Origin: an uncultured Thiohalocapsa sp.
GTDB lineage: Bacteria > Pseudomonadota > Gammaproteobacteria > Chromatiales > Chromatiaceae
Assembly: GCF_913062725.1 (NCBI RefSeq)
Contig: NZ_CAJXWY010000019.1
Span: forward strand, 1 to 64,000
Direction: 5' to 3'
DNA: 64,000 bases
The notes under the pieces are model-generated. The model had not been told where the DNA came from. It ran no database searches and was given only the letters and a program-made list of their open reading frames with translations. Position 1 is the first letter of the stretch. Each line of letters begins with the position of its first letter. Below, piece after piece: positions 38,330 to 47,247 of this stretch. The translations under genes and the position numbers were made by a program.

Positions 38330-38786
38330 CGCGGCCTCCGTCGGGGGCGAGGCCGAGGGACTCCAGCCACGCATCGATTTCACCGGCGTGGTGCTGCTCC
38401 TCGCGCAGCAGACCCTCGAAGAAGACGGCGTTCTCCACATCGCCGATGCGCCGGCAGAATGCGGTGGCCTCGTCATAGAGGGCCACGATTTCGGCTTCCA
38501 GGGCCTGATCCTGCAGCAGCAGGTCCACCAGGTTACGGGCCACGCCCGCCGGGCGCAGTTGCGAGGCATTGGGCGCGACGCCCAGGCCCAGCATGCGCTT
38601 TACCAGCCGCTCGGCGTGCTGTAGCTCTTCGACCACCTCGCGGCGGAAGCGGTCGGCCGCATCCTTGAGCCCCCAGGCATCGGCGAGCCCGGCCTGGGTC
38701 ATGTACTGCTGCACGGCAGAGTACTCCAGACTCAAGGCCCGGCCGAGGTAACCGAGGATTCGGGGATGAATGCTGGCGCTGCGCAT
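38310..38786 (-). CDS. carboxysome-linked bacterioferritin-like protein
   Basis: The 158-aa helical protein starts MRSASIHPRILGYLGRALSL and has ferritin-type carboxylate motifs: SLEYSAVQQY (helix A Glu), EELQHAERL (helix B ExxH), and late FEGLLREEQHHAGEIDAWL (ExxH). Such proteins occur in many cso operons; their role (iron or redox handling near the carboxysome) is not settled. It sits between csoS1 and acRAF, and its start is 84 bases from the csoS1 stop across a hairpin. Confidence 0.85.
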   Translation of the reverse strand: MRSASIHPRILGYLGRALSLEYSAVQQYMTQAGLADAWGLKDAADRFRREVVEELQHAERLVKRMLGLGVAPNASQLRPAGVARNLVDLLLQDQALEAEIVALYDEATAFCRRIGDVENAVFFEGLLREEQHHAGEIDAWLESLGLAPDGGRDDRAYF

Positions 38787-38807
38787 ATTGGAAGTCTCGA
38801 GCTTGGA

Positions 38808-38848
38808 GGAACGAGTGGCTGCGTCGGAGCGCCCTCGTTACTCGTTCC
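38808..38848 (-). promoter_or_regulatory. inverted repeat between csoS1 and the bacterioferritin-like gene
   Basis: GGAACGAGT and ACTCGTTCC form a perfect 9-bp stem around a 23-nt loop in the 84-bp gap. In the mRNA this could protect the upstream shell transcripts from decay or partly stop transcription, giving more shell protein than downstream products. No T-tract follows. Confidence 0.45.
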
Positions 38849-38870
38849 CCGTCACTCGCTCCTGGGCGCT

Positions 38871-39176
38871 TCAGTCAGGCGTGTTCTCGCCCTTGGGCAG
38901 CACCGGCTCCACCTCGCGGTGCGGGCGGGCGATGATGTGCGCGGCCACCAGGCCGTCGCCGACACGCTCACAGGCGTCGGCGCCGGCGCGCACCGCGGCG
39001 TTGACCGCGCCCGTTTCGCCGCGCACCAGCACGGTCACGTAGCCGCCGCCGACGAACTCACGGCCGATGAGGCGCACTTCCGCCGCCTTGGTCATGGCGT
39101 CCGCCGCCTCGATGGCCGGCACCAATCCGCGGGTTTCGATCATGCCGAGGGCGATGCCCATGGTCTCGTTTGCCAT
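38871..39176 (-). CDS. csoS1: carboxysome shell hexamer protein CsoS1 (copy 3 in transcript order)
   Basis: BMC-domain protein that tiles the carboxysome facets as hexamers with a small charged pore. The 101-aa product has the canonical start [52 protein letters not shown] (pore loop region GGGYV) and the tail [16 protein letters not shown]. It is nearly identical to the copy at 39319-39621, differing at the third residue, one Leu/Met exchange (VRLIG/VRMIG) and the last few positions. Confidence 0.97.
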   Translation of the reverse strand: MANETMGIALGMIETRGLVPAIEAADAMTKAAEVRLIGREFVGGGYVTVLVRGETGAVNAAVRAGADACERVGDGLVAAHIIARPHREVEPVLPKGENTPD

Positions 39177-39318
39177 TGTTGTATCTCCGTTGGGTTTGTG
39201 CGCCGGGCGTCACCAGCCCGGTTCGCATGTTCTGAAGCCTAAGTGGACCGCGGGCACCGACTCCGTACTATGGCCTTCGGGCCAGGCAAGACGGGACGGC
39301 CGCACCGAGCGCTCAACC

Positions 39319-39621
39319 TCACTCGCCGCTGCTGCCCTTGGGCAATACCGGCTCCACCTCGCGGTGCGGGCGGGCGATGATGTGCGCGGCCACCAGGCCG
39401 TCGCCGACGCGCTCGCAGGCGTCGGCACCTGCGCGCACCGCGGCATTCACCGCGCCCGTTTCGCCGCGCACCAGCACCGTCACATAGCCGCCGCCGACGA
39501 ACTCCCGACCGATCATGCGCACTTCGGCCGCTTTGGTCATTGCGTCCGCCGCCTCGATGGCCGGCACCAGGCCGCGGGTTTCGATCATGCCGAGGGCAAT
39601 GCCCATGGTCTCGCTCGCCAT
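39319..39621 (-). CDS. csoS1: carboxysome shell hexamer protein CsoS1 (copy 2 in transcript order)
   Basis: The 100-aa BMC-domain shell protein begins [20 protein letters not shown]; it is nearly identical to the neighbouring copy at 38871-39176 (VRMIGREF here). The tail is [13 protein letters not shown]. The start at 39621 follows from the conserved N-terminus; the 21 residues before it in the open frame are not family-like. The gene lies in tandem with two other csoS1 genes. Confidence 0.97.
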   Translation of the reverse strand: MASETMGIALGMIETRGLVPAIEAADAMTKAAEVRMIGREFVGGGYVTVLVRGETGAVNAAVRAGADACERVGDGLVAAHIIARPHREVEPVLPKGSSGE

Positions 39622-39708
39622 TGTTGTCTCCGTCTGTCTCAGCTCGTTGAACCTGCCTAGCGGGATTCCGGTAGACGCTGCCACCGGAAGGATTCTGTTG
39701 TAGTAACG

Positions 39709-40032
39709 CTAACGCCCTGGCCTGCCGGGCGCGAAAGAGTCGCCGGCGCCCGCCAGGAGCGGCTCCAGCTCCGAGTGCGGCCGGGCGATGATGTGCGCCG
39801 CCACCAGGCCGTCGCCGACGCGCTCGCAGGCATCCGCCCCCGCGCGCACCGCGGCGTTCACGGCTCCCGTTTCGCCGCGCACGAGGACGGTCACATAGCC
39901 GCCGCCGACCCACTCCCGACCCACGAGGGCAACCTCCGCCGCCTTGGTCATGGCGTCAGCAGCCTCGATGGCTGGCACCAGACCCCGGGTCTCGATCATG
40001 CCCAGTGCAATACCGAACGGCCGCTCGGCCAT
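39709..40032 (-). CDS. csoS1: carboxysome shell hexamer protein CsoS1, divergent paralogue (copy 1 in transcript order)
   Basis: This 107-aa BMC-domain protein begins [20 protein letters not shown] and carries [22 protein letters not shown]. It differs from the other two copies mainly at the N-terminus, in the VALVGREW segment and in the tail (SELEPLLAGAGDSFAPGRPGR, longer and less charged). The GAGGA before the ATG at 40032 fixes the start. The longer C-terminal extension is like that of CsoS1B-type subunits. Confidence 0.96.
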   Translation of the reverse strand: MAERPFGIALGMIETRGLVPAIEAADAMTKAAEVALVGREWVGGGYVTVLVRGETGAVNAAVRAGADACERVGDGLVAAHIIARPHSELEPLLAGAGDSFAPGRPGR

Positions 40033-40061
40033 GTCTTGAGTCCTCAAAAGGCGCTTGGACC

Positions 40062-40403
40062 TCAGGCCGCCCGCGCCGGGTTACTGTTGTGCTGTGCCGG
40101 CGTGCCGGCCGCATCCTCGTTGTTGCTGGGCGCGGTCACCTGCGGTTCGGCGATCGTCTCCGGGGCCCAGTCGTCGATAATGCCGCCGATGGTCAGGTCG
40201 GTCAGCACATCGGGATTGCCCATGGCAAAGCGCGCTGCCGAGCCGGTGGTGGTGAATACCCAGTTGCCCGGTCGCGTGCCCACGGGATCGGTGGCCACCT
40301 GCAGCTTGCCCTTGCGGTCCTTGAGCACGCGCAGGGCACAGTGATCGAGCCCCGCCACGCGATGAGTGCAATACAGGGTGCCCACCACCTGGTTGATCTC
40401 CAT
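40062..40403 (-). CDS. csoS4B: carboxysome vertex pentamer protein CsoS4B
   Basis: EutN/CcmL-fold protein that caps the icosahedral vertices as pentamers. The 113-aa product has MEINQVVGTLYCTHRVAGLD, a VATDPVGTRPGNWVFTTTGSAARFA block (family: D.(I/V)G...G.WV....GSSAR) and LTIGGIIDDW. The final 30 residues (PETIAEPQVTAPSNNEDAAGT...) are a disordered tail. It begins 18 bases after csoS4A. Confidence 0.95.
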   Translation of the reverse strand: MEINQVVGTLYCTHRVAGLDHCALRVLKDRKGKLQVATDPVGTRPGNWVFTTTGSAARFAMGNPDVLTDLTIGGIIDDWAPETIAEPQVTAPSNNEDAAGTPAQHNSNPARAA

Positions 40404-40421
40404 TGCGCGCCGCCCCCAGCC

Positions 40422-40667
40422 CTACTCCGCCTGCCAGTCGTCGATGATGCCGACGATGGTCAGATCGCTGGGATAGGCCTTACTGCCGGCGGCCTCCCGC
40501 GCGGCGGAGCTACCGACGCAGATCACCCAATCGTCCGGCTTGCAGCCGATGGCATCCACGGCCACCAGCTGGCTGCTGCCATCCTGCACCACCTGCAGGT
40601 GCTTGTGCTCGAACTCCGGAATCCGGTACGTCGACACCAAAGGCTTGACTACACGACAAATCTTCAT
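40422..40667 (-). CDS. csoS4A: carboxysome vertex pentamer protein CsoS4A
   Basis: The 81-aa protein starts MKICRVVKPLVSTYRIPEFE and shows DAIGCKPDDWVICVGSSAARE and SDLTIVGIIDDW, the standard pentameric vertex fold. It sits directly after csoSCA (26-base gap) and before csoS4B, the conserved cso order. Confidence 0.96.
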   Translation of the reverse strand: MKICRVVKPLVSTYRIPEFEHKHLQVVQDGSSQLVAVDAIGCKPDDWVICVGSSAAREAAGSKAYPSDLTIVGIIDDWQAE

Positions 40668-40693
40668 GGCTCGTCCGCGTCGCCCCCGCCGCC

Positions 40694-42484
40694 TCAGTGC
40701 GCGCCCGCCGCCGCCGGCGCCAGCGAAGAGCCGACGATCTCGATGGGCGCTTGTGCGTCGCAGTCCCGCACCGCACGCAGGCAATGCAGCAGCCCGTCTT
40801 CGCACAGCTTCGGGTAGCGGGCCTTGAGCGCCGCCGCCACCCGCTCACACCGATTCACGGCGCGCTCGCGGGCGCCGGGCACCTGGCCGTGGTAGTCGAA
40901 GCGCACCACCAGCGGCACCGGCAGCTGATGCGAAACGTTGAGACCCGTGAAGATCTTGATGCCCACATCCAGGTCCGCGGCCCCTTCCTCCACCGTGTCG
41001 AGGTAGGCGAAGTAGGTGAGATTCCGCAACTGAATCTCCTCGAACCCGATGCCGGCACCGATGAAGCGCTCGGCGTGGCCAATGTCGGCATAACCGCCGT
41101 CGTGGTACTGGCGCACGTAATCGATCTGAGAGATGTTCTGCTCGATGAGCCAGGCGATGAGCTCGGTCATGCCCGCCCAGGCGGCGCCGCCCGTCTCCGC
41201 CGCCGGCCGGCGGGCACGCGGACCGGCGGCCTTGCCGGGTGCGTGCGCGCGCACCAGTTCCAGGATACGGGCACGGGCCTGCTCAGCCTCCAGGCCGTGA
41301 GTGATCTCGTAGACCTTGCCGGCGTCGAGCCACTCGTTGAGGTCGCAGTAGCCGTCGGCATCGGGCACGTGCACGCGGATGGCATCCGTGTCCGTATCCA
41401 TGCCAATCAGCAGCAGATCCACAGAGGCACCGCAGCAGAAGCCGTTCTCCACCGCCTGGCGGAAGCCCTTGAGACGTTCCCAACCCTCACGCGCGGCGGC
41501 GGCGTCGTCCGAGCCGTGGGCGGCACAGCCCTGGTGGGCCGGATCGACACTGCTGAAGTGGTACAGCACCACTTTCAGGTAGCGGGTCGGCTCGTCGGCG
41601 GTGTTGGGCACGCCCTCGCGCAAGCGCAGGAATTCGGTCTCGACCCATTTCTCGACGGTGTTCTCGATGTCGAACAGGGAGCCCGCGTAGGACTTGCGCC
41701 GCACCGAGCCATAGGGCAGCCGCAACACATAGCTGACGGCATGGGCGAGACGCCCGTCCGCGCAGGGCGTCACGTCCATTAGATGGAAGCCGCACCCCTG
41801 CAGGAAGGCTTGGAAATCGGCGCCGTCGCGCCCGCCCAGCGGGTCGTCGGTATAGAACACATCGCTGAAGCGATGGTAGGTCTCGAACACGCTAGCGGCG
41901 AAGAGGCGGCGCATGTCGAGTCCGGTCACCCAGGTGGACTCGAGGATGTGCGCCGGCAGCTCGAAGCCGAGGTCGCCGCGGGCGATGGCCTGGGCACGTT
42001 CGATGAAGTCCGGCTCGCAGCGCTCGCTGGCGATGCGCTTCAGCACCGGCACGATGGCATCGAAGGCCCCTTTCACCGACGACTCGTAGCCGTGCAGCCG
42101 CGCGTTGACGGCTGCATCCGTGAGCGGATGCAGCCCGGCGCCACCTCGCACCTGCGCCCGCGTGCCCGCGTGGGGTGCTGTCGCAGGCGCCTCAGTGGCC
42201 GCGTGATGGACTGAGGCCGTGGCCACTGCGCGCTGTAAGGCCTTGGGCGACGGCGCCGCTGCGCGCCGGGCGCGTGCACGCTCTGCCTGCGCCCGGCCCG
42301 CGCTGCCGCCGCGCAGGGCCTCCGCGGCCTGTGCGCGCTGCGCAGTGCCCCGCGGTCGTGCCGAGGCACCGGGCTGCGGACGCTCAGCGGGCGCCTCACG
42401 GCCGGCGGACGGCCGTCGTGCAGGCGCCAGCGCCGGGGTCGCGAGACGACGGCTGCGCGGGGATTTCGCGGGATGACGTGGCAT
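40694..42484 (-). CDS. csoSCA: carboxysomal carbonic anhydrase CsoSCA (epsilon/beta-type)
   Basis: This shell-associated carbonic anhydrase turns imported bicarbonate into CO2 beside RuBisCO. The 596-aa protein has a basic, disordered N-terminal part of about 115 residues (Ala/Arg/Pro-rich). The catalytic domain follows, with zinc ligands recognisable as Cys241 (TPCADGRLAHA, with the Asp243-Arg245 dyad), His309 (VLYHFSSVDP) and Cys320 (QGCAAHGSDD). A defunct second half-domain follows, as in the family. The long basic N-terminus probably binds RuBisCO, as the N-terminal peptide does in Halothiobacillus. The ATG at 42484 is used; a GTG six codons earlier is possible. Confidence 0.95.
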   Translation of the reverse strand: MPRHPAKSPRSRRLATPALAPARRPSAGREAPAERPQPGASARPRGTAQRAQAAEALRGGSAGRAQAERARARRAAAPSPKALQRAVATASVHHAATEAPATAPHAGTRAQVRGGAGLHPLTDAAVNARLHGYESSVKGAFDAIVPVLKRIASERCEPDFIERAQAIARGDLGFELPAHILESTWVTGLDMRRLFAASVFETYHRFSDVFYTDDPLGGRDGADFQAFLQGCGFHLMDVTPCADGRLAHAVSYVLRLPYGSVRRKSYAGSLFDIENTVEKWVETEFLRLREGVPNTADEPTRYLKVVLYHFSSVDPAHQGCAAHGSDDAAAAREGWERLKGFRQAVENGFCCGASVDLLLIGMDTDTDAIRVHVPDADGYCDLNEWLDAGKVYEITHGLEAEQARARILELVRAHAPGKAAGPRARRPAAETGGAAWAGMTELIAWLIEQNISQIDYVRQYHDGGYADIGHAERFIGAGIGFEEIQLRNLTYFAYLDTVEEGAADLDVGIKIFTGLNVSHQLPVPLVVRFDYHGQVPGARERAVNRCERVAAALKARYPKLCEDGLLHCLRAVRDCDAQAPIEIVGSSLAPAAAGAH

Positions 42485-42515
42485 GACTGCTATTGCGCTC
42501 ACCGAGGGCTCGGCG

Positions 42516-45110
42516 TCAGCCGCGGGCGCCGCCCGAGTAAGTGATGAGTGCGCCGCGGTCGGTGGAGCCGGCGGCGCCGGTCACCCGACTGGTGGGCACG
42601 CTGGTGTCGTCGTTGCGCTTGCGCTCCGTCGGGGGCATGGCACTCATGGGTCCGGGCCGCGTCGGGTTGCGGCGCCTGGCCGAGGTGCCCTCGGTGCCGG
42701 TGACGCGCTCGCCGCGGTCCCAGTCATCGCCGGTGATCTTGATGCCGGCACTCTGGCCCTCGCCGGTGATGCGGGAGCTACGCGGCGTTGCGGCCTCCGC
42801 TGCGACGGGCTCAGCGGCGGCGTCGACGTCGACGTCGACGTCGGTGGCCTGATTGCTACCTGGATGAGCGGCGGGGTGCGGCTCGGGGGTCATCAGATTT
42901 GGGCGGGGGCGCTTATGATCGAAGCGCGCCTGCTCGGTGCCCGTGATCTTGCCGCTGGCCATGCCAAAGGGACCGGTGATGTGCTGACTGGACTCGTAGG
43001 ACGTGCCCGTCACGGCGCCCTGCCGTACCCTGGCAGCCGCGGCCTCCTGTGCCGGCGAGCTGACACTGAAGCCCTGCCAGGGCGCTTGCTGAACACCGGC
43101 GTCCCCCTCGACGGCGTGGGCGATTGATTGAGGGAAGTCCGGCGCGCCCGGCTGGGCGCCGTTGCCGCCGCAAGCCTCTGCCCACTGGTCCTTGCCGACA
43201 TAGGGCGTGCCGGTGAGTGGCTCGCAGGCGCCTTTACCGGCGCCGGTCACACCGCCGCCGAAGCTGCGCCCGCCGGCCTTCGGTGCGCTGATGCCCGGCT
43301 GGATGCCGGTCATGGCGGGTCCGGGCGTCATCGCGAGCGGCCGGGCACGCTGCTGGATGTCCTGCTGCTGATCGGGCGTGCAGTAGTCCGCCGCCTGTTC
43401 CAGGCCGGCATAGGGCGTGCCGGTGATGGCCTTGCAAGTGCCCGGCTCATCACCCGTCACCCGGGCGGAGCGCCCAGTCTGCGTGCCGGAGACGAACTTC
43501 CCCTTGTCGGTGGCCGATCGCCCCACTTTCGGGGGCTCGGGCGCGGCCTCGACCTTGCACGCCTGGTATTGGGAGAGGTCGACATATTGATCGCCCGTCA
43601 CCAGACGACAGCTGCCGGGCTCGTCGCCGGTGACCTTGGGCGAGCGGCCGACCCGTGTGCCGGTCAGGCTACCGCCCGCGAGGGTGGTGGACTGACTGAC
43701 CTTGGGCGGCACGATGTCGGTGCCGATGTCCGAGGGCGAAGTATATTGGGTGCCGGTTGGCCTGATCTCGGCGCCCAGCTCATCGCCGGTCACCTTCGCC
43801 GAGCGGCCCACCATGTTGCCGGAAACGCTCTCGCCACCGTAGGTACTGTCGGCGCCGAGCTTCATCGGTCCGGGCGCCGGACGGGTATCGCAGAAGGACT
43901 CGTACTGCGTCGGCGACAGGTATTCGGTGCCGGTCACGTGCTTGCAGGTGCCGGGCTCGTCGCCGGTCACCTTCGGTGAGCGACCCACCTCGTTGCCGGT
44001 GACCCGCTGGCCGTGGCTGGTGGGACTCTCGTGCACCTTGTGCACCCGGCCCGCCGGCTCTGCCTGGCAGAACTCCCGGAAGATGTCGGCGCCCATGTAT
44101 TCAGTGCCCGTGACGTTGCGGCAGGTGCTGGGCTCATCGCCGGTGGTGTGCCAGCTGCGCCCGACCTTGGTGCCCGTCACGAACTGGCCCAGGCCCGTCT
44201 CGCTGACGGCGACCTTCCAGGGCTGATCGGCGGCGCCTTGTCTCGTGTCTTGTTGCGCCTTGCGCTTGTTCGGATGGATGCGGCCCACGGGCGGCGACTT
44301 GCGCTCGCCGGCGCCGCCATTGGTGCTGCGTTGCGCACGGACCTTTTGCGCCAGTTCCCGGGCGGTCAGCTTCGGGTTGGCCTGCCGCGCCAGGCTCGCC
44401 GTCGATTGGACACCGGCGGCGGCGCTCTTGCCGCGGCTCGACAGGGCCGCGCGACGAGCCAGCGCCTGCATGCGCGCCGGCGGCTTGGCGCCTAGCGCGG
44501 CGTCGGCACGCCTGTTGCGCAGTGCGGCGCCGGGGCCGGTATTGCCGTTGCCTAAGCCGCTCAGCTTGGCCGGTGCTCCAGGCTGATGCGCCAACCGGCT
44601 CAGATCCGCCGCCGCGGCTTGGCTGCTGTGCTGGCCCGCATCGTTGCCGCCGCAGCCGCAATCACCGTTGTGACCCTCGCGCTGCGCCGGTGCGGCGGCG
44701 GCGCCCTTGAGCCCGTCCTGCGGCGTGCGCACGCGGTCATGGCTGTGCTGGGCGCGACGGCCGTCCCGTGCCATGGCGGCGCGGCGCTGGCGCGCAAGCG
44801 CACGACTCGCGCCGCTTGGAGACTGGGGAAATGCCTGTGGAATGCCGGTCGCACGGGCTGGTGACGACGCGTTACCACTCGGGCCCGAGCGCTGGTGTTG
44901 CGCGCTGGGCCGTGCAGCGGCCACAGGCGGCGTGGACGCGGGGGGCGGGGCGGTTACGGTAGTCGCCGGCGCCGACGGCTGGCGTGATGCGCCGCGGGTC
45001 CGTTCCGGCGCGCTGGTGCGCACGCCCTGCTTGCCCTGGGTCGACATAGCCTTGCGCCGGGCCAGGGCCGCTTCACGGCCGCTCGATTTCAGGTTCGCTT
45101 TGCTTGCCAT
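42516..45110 (-). CDS. csoS2: carboxysome assembly scaffold CsoS2
   Basis: CsoS2 is the disordered scaffold joining RuBisCO to the shell. The 864-aa product has a basic N-terminal region with N-repeat helices (GREAALARRKAMSTQGKQ; ALARQRRAAMARDGRRA; ALARRAALSSRGKSA) that bind RuBisCO. A middle region holds five full M-repeats of the type VTGxxxGRSxxVTGDEPGxCxxxTGTxY plus a shorter one (VTGAGKGACEPLTGTPY). The C-terminal region with ITG/VTG motifs ends ITYSGGARG and anchors in the shell. A GAC-GTC run near 42822-42843 encodes DVDVDVD. MASKANLKSSGREAALARRK from the ATG at 45110 fixes the start. Whether the ribosomal frameshift known in Halothiobacillus occurs here cannot be told. Confidence 0.95.
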   Translation of the reverse strand: MASKANLKSSGREAALARRKAMSTQGKQGVRTSAPERTRGASRQPSAPATTVTAPPPASTPPVAAARPSAQHQRSGPSGNASSPARATGIPQAFPQSPSGASRALARQRRAAMARDGRRAQHSHDRVRTPQDGLKGAAAAPAQREGHNGDCGCGGNDAGQHSSQAAAADLSRLAHQPGAPAKLSGLGNGNTGPGAALRNRRADAALGAKPPARMQALARRAALSSRGKSAAAGVQSTASLARQANPKLTARELAQKVRAQRSTNGGAGERKSPPVGRIHPNKRKAQQDTRQGAADQPWKVAVSETGLGQFVTGTKVGRSWHTTGDEPSTCRNVTGTEYMGADIFREFCQAEPAGRVHKVHESPTSHGQRVTGNEVGRSPKVTGDEPGTCKHVTGTEYLSPTQYESFCDTRPAPGPMKLGADSTYGGESVSGNMVGRSAKVTGDELGAEIRPTGTQYTSPSDIGTDIVPPKVSQSTTLAGGSLTGTRVGRSPKVTGDEPGSCRLVTGDQYVDLSQYQACKVEAAPEPPKVGRSATDKGKFVSGTQTGRSARVTGDEPGTCKAITGTPYAGLEQAADYCTPDQQQDIQQRARPLAMTPGPAMTGIQPGISAPKAGGRSFGGGVTGAGKGACEPLTGTPYVGKDQWAEACGGNGAQPGAPDFPQSIAHAVEGDAGVQQAPWQGFSVSSPAQEAAAARVRQGAVTGTSYESSQHITGPFGMASGKITGTEQARFDHKRPRPNLMTPEPHPAAHPGSNQATDVDVDVDAAAEPVAAEAATPRSSRITGEGQSAGIKITGDDWDRGERVTGTEGTSARRRNPTRPGPMSAMPPTERKRNDDTSVPTSRVTGAAGSTDRGALITYSGGARG

Positions 45111-45375
45111 GTAATTCGTTCCAGTGCCTGTTGCCTTGGGCGGCGTCGGTTGCTCTGTCGAAATCCGGGTGAGCGGGGAGGTGCGCTCGCGGCGCGCGGC
45201 AGCGGGCAATAACGGGTCGTCCCGTCGCTGCGCTGGCTCGCCGGCGGCACCCGCCAGATGCACGAAGACCGAAAAGGCGGTCATCGGCAGGGACAGCGCG
45301 TTACGGTCGCGCCGGGTGGCGGGGCCTGCGGCCTGGCGTCAGGCGCGCGCCGACCCCGGCTGACCGGCTGCGGGA

Positions 45376-45723
45376 TCAGGCCCGGCCCTGGAAGACCACG
45401 AACGCCGAGCCCTGGCTCTGCGTGTAGTTGTCGTAGCCCGTGAGCTTCACGTGGTGATCGGGGTAGGCGCGATGACAGGCCTCCAGCTCCGCGACCACAT
45501 CGCCCAGTTCCTGGGCGCCGAAGAAGGGCAGCTTCCACATGGTCCAGTAGTCGTCCATGGCCTGGCTGGGGTGCACGTGCTCGATGGCTGGGGTCCAGCC
45601 CTGGGCCAGGATGTAGGCGATCTGGGTGTAGATCTCGTCCTGACTCATGGGCGGGAGGAAACCGAAGGTCTCCAGGGTCTGCTTGGTCTGGTAGTCACCC
45701 ATGGTGCTGTTCTGAAGAGGCAT
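45376..45723 (-). CDS. cbbS: RuBisCO small subunit, form IA
   Basis: The 115-aa protein starts [20 protein letters not shown] and has [41 protein letters not shown] and [30 protein letters not shown], all standard small-subunit blocks. The short beta-A/B loop agrees with the carboxysomal form IA type. It follows cbbL by 108 bases. Confidence 0.98.
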   Translation of the reverse strand: MPLQNSTMGDYQTKQTLETFGFLPPMSQDEIYTQIAYILAQGWTPAIEHVHPSQAMDDYWTMWKLPFFGAQELGDVVAELEACHRAYPDHHVKLTGYDNYTQSQGSAFVVFQGRA

Positions 45724-45831
45724 GGCGTCGTTCCTGCGTCTGCGGTTGATCTGGCGTGCTGTGGGCGGTACCGCCGCCGTGCCGGGACGAGGCCCGGCGG
45801 CGGGCGGTCTCGCGGAGCGATCGAGCGTCGG

Positions 45832-47247
45832 TTACTTGACGTCGAGCTTGTCGACGGTCTCGAACTCGAACTTGATCTCCTTCCACGTCTCCATGGCGAT
45901 GGCCAGCTCGGGGCTGTGGCGAGCCGCCTCGCCGAGGATGTCGCGGGCCTCCTTCTCGATCTCGCGGCCCTCGTTGCGGGCCTTGACCGACGCCTCCAGC
46001 GCCACGCGGTTGGCGGCGGCGCCGGCGGCGTTGCCCCAGGGGTGGCCCTGGGTGCCACCGCCGAACTGCAGCATGGAATCGTCGCCGAAGATCGTCACCA
46101 GCGCCGGCATGTGCCAGACATGGATACCGCCGGAGGCCACCGCGAAAACACCGGGCATGGAGCCCCAGTCCTGATCGAAGAAGACACCGCGGGAGCGGTC
46201 TTCGGGCACGAAGGACTCGCGCAGCTGATCGACGAAGCCGAGGGTGGAGGCACGGTCGCCCTCCAGCTTACCGACGACGGTGCCGGTGTGCAGGTGGTCG
46301 CCGCCGGACAGACGCAGGCACTTGGCCAGCACACGGAAATGGATACCGTGCTTGGGATGGCGGTCGATGACGGCATGCATGGCGCGGTGGATGTGCAGCA
46401 GCATGCCGTTCTCGCGGCACCAGTTGGCCAGGCCAGTGTTGGCGGTGAAGCCACCGGTGATGAAGTCATGCATCATGATGGGCGAGCCGACTTCCTTGGC
46501 GAACTCGGCCCGCTTGTACATCTCTTCCGGCGTGGCTGCGGTGACGTTCAGGTAGTGACCCTTGCGCTCGCCGGTCTCGGCCTGAGCCTTCTGGATGGCC
46601 TCGCCGACGAACTCGAAGCGGTCGCGCCAGCGCATGAAGGGCTGGGAGTTGACGTTTTCGTCGTCTTTGGTCATGTCCAGGCCGCCGCGCAGGCACTCAT
46701 ACACGGCACGGCCATAGTTCTTGGCGGACAGACCCAGCTTCGGCTTGATGGTAGCGCCGAGCAGCGGGCGACCATACTTGTTGAGGCGGTCGCGCTCGAG
46801 CTGGATACCGGCGGGCGGACCGCCACAGGTCTTGATGTAGGCGATGGGGAAGCGGATGTCTTCCAGGCGAAGGTGGCGCAGGGCCTTGAAGCCGAAGACG
46901 TTGCCGACCAGGGAGGTCAGCACGTTGACCACGGAGCCTTCTTCGAACAAATCGATGGGGTAGGCGACGAAGGCGTAGAAGGACTCGTTGTCGCCCGGTA
47001 CGTCTTCGATGCGGTAGGCACGGCCCTTGTAGTACTCAAGATCGGTCAGCAACTCGGACCACACGGTGGACCAGGTGCCGGTGGAGGACTCGGCGGCCAC
47101 GGCGGCGGCGACTTCTTCGCGCGGAACGCCCGGCTGGCCCGTCACTTTGAAGCAGGCCAGCAGGTCGGTGTCCAGCGGGACGTAGTCCGGCGTCCAGTAC
47201 ATGTCCCGGTATTCTTTGACACCGGCGTCGTATTTCTTCGCGCTCAT
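45832..47247 (-). CDS. cbbL: RuBisCO large subunit, form IA (carboxysomal)
   Basis: CbbL fixes CO2 onto ribulose-1,5-bisphosphate in the carboxysome lumen. The 471-aa protein shows the active-site sequence [13 protein letters not shown] with the carbamylated Lys194, [12 protein letters not shown], loop-6 Lys in [10 protein letters not shown], and a late [11 protein letters not shown]. The short N-terminus ([18 protein letters not shown]) and position before cbbS-csoS2 mark form IA of alpha-carboxysomes. It is the first gene of the cluster, so the main promoter should lie in 47248-47628. Confidence 0.99.
   Translation of the reverse strand: MSAKKYDAGVKEYRDMYWTPDYVPLDTDLLACFKVTGQPGVPREEVAAAVAAESSTGTWSTVWSELLTDLEYYKGRAYRIEDVPGDNESFYAFVAYPIDLFEEGSVVNVLTSLVGNVFGFKALRHLRLEDIRFPIAYIKTCGGPPAGIQLERDRLNKYGRPLLGATIKPKLGLSAKNYGRAVYECLRGGLDMTKDDENVNSQPFMRWRDRFEFVGEAIQKAQAETGERKGHYLNVTAATPEEMYKRAEFAKEVGSPIMMHDFITGGFTANTGLANWCRENGMLLHIHRAMHAVIDRHPKHGIHFRVLAKCLRLSGGDHLHTGTVVGKLEGDRASTLGFVDQLRESFVPEDRSRGVFFDQDWGSMPGVFAVASGGIHVWHMPALVTIFGDDSMLQFGGGTQGHPWGNAAGAAANRVALEASVKARNEGREIEKEARDILGEAARHSPELAIAMETWKEIKFEFETVDKLDVK

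Noticed and set aside
42516-45110. A programmed -1 frameshift site in csoS2
   Set aside because: I did not find a convincing slippery heptamer by eye; the process is known in Halothiobacillus but cannot be claimed here.
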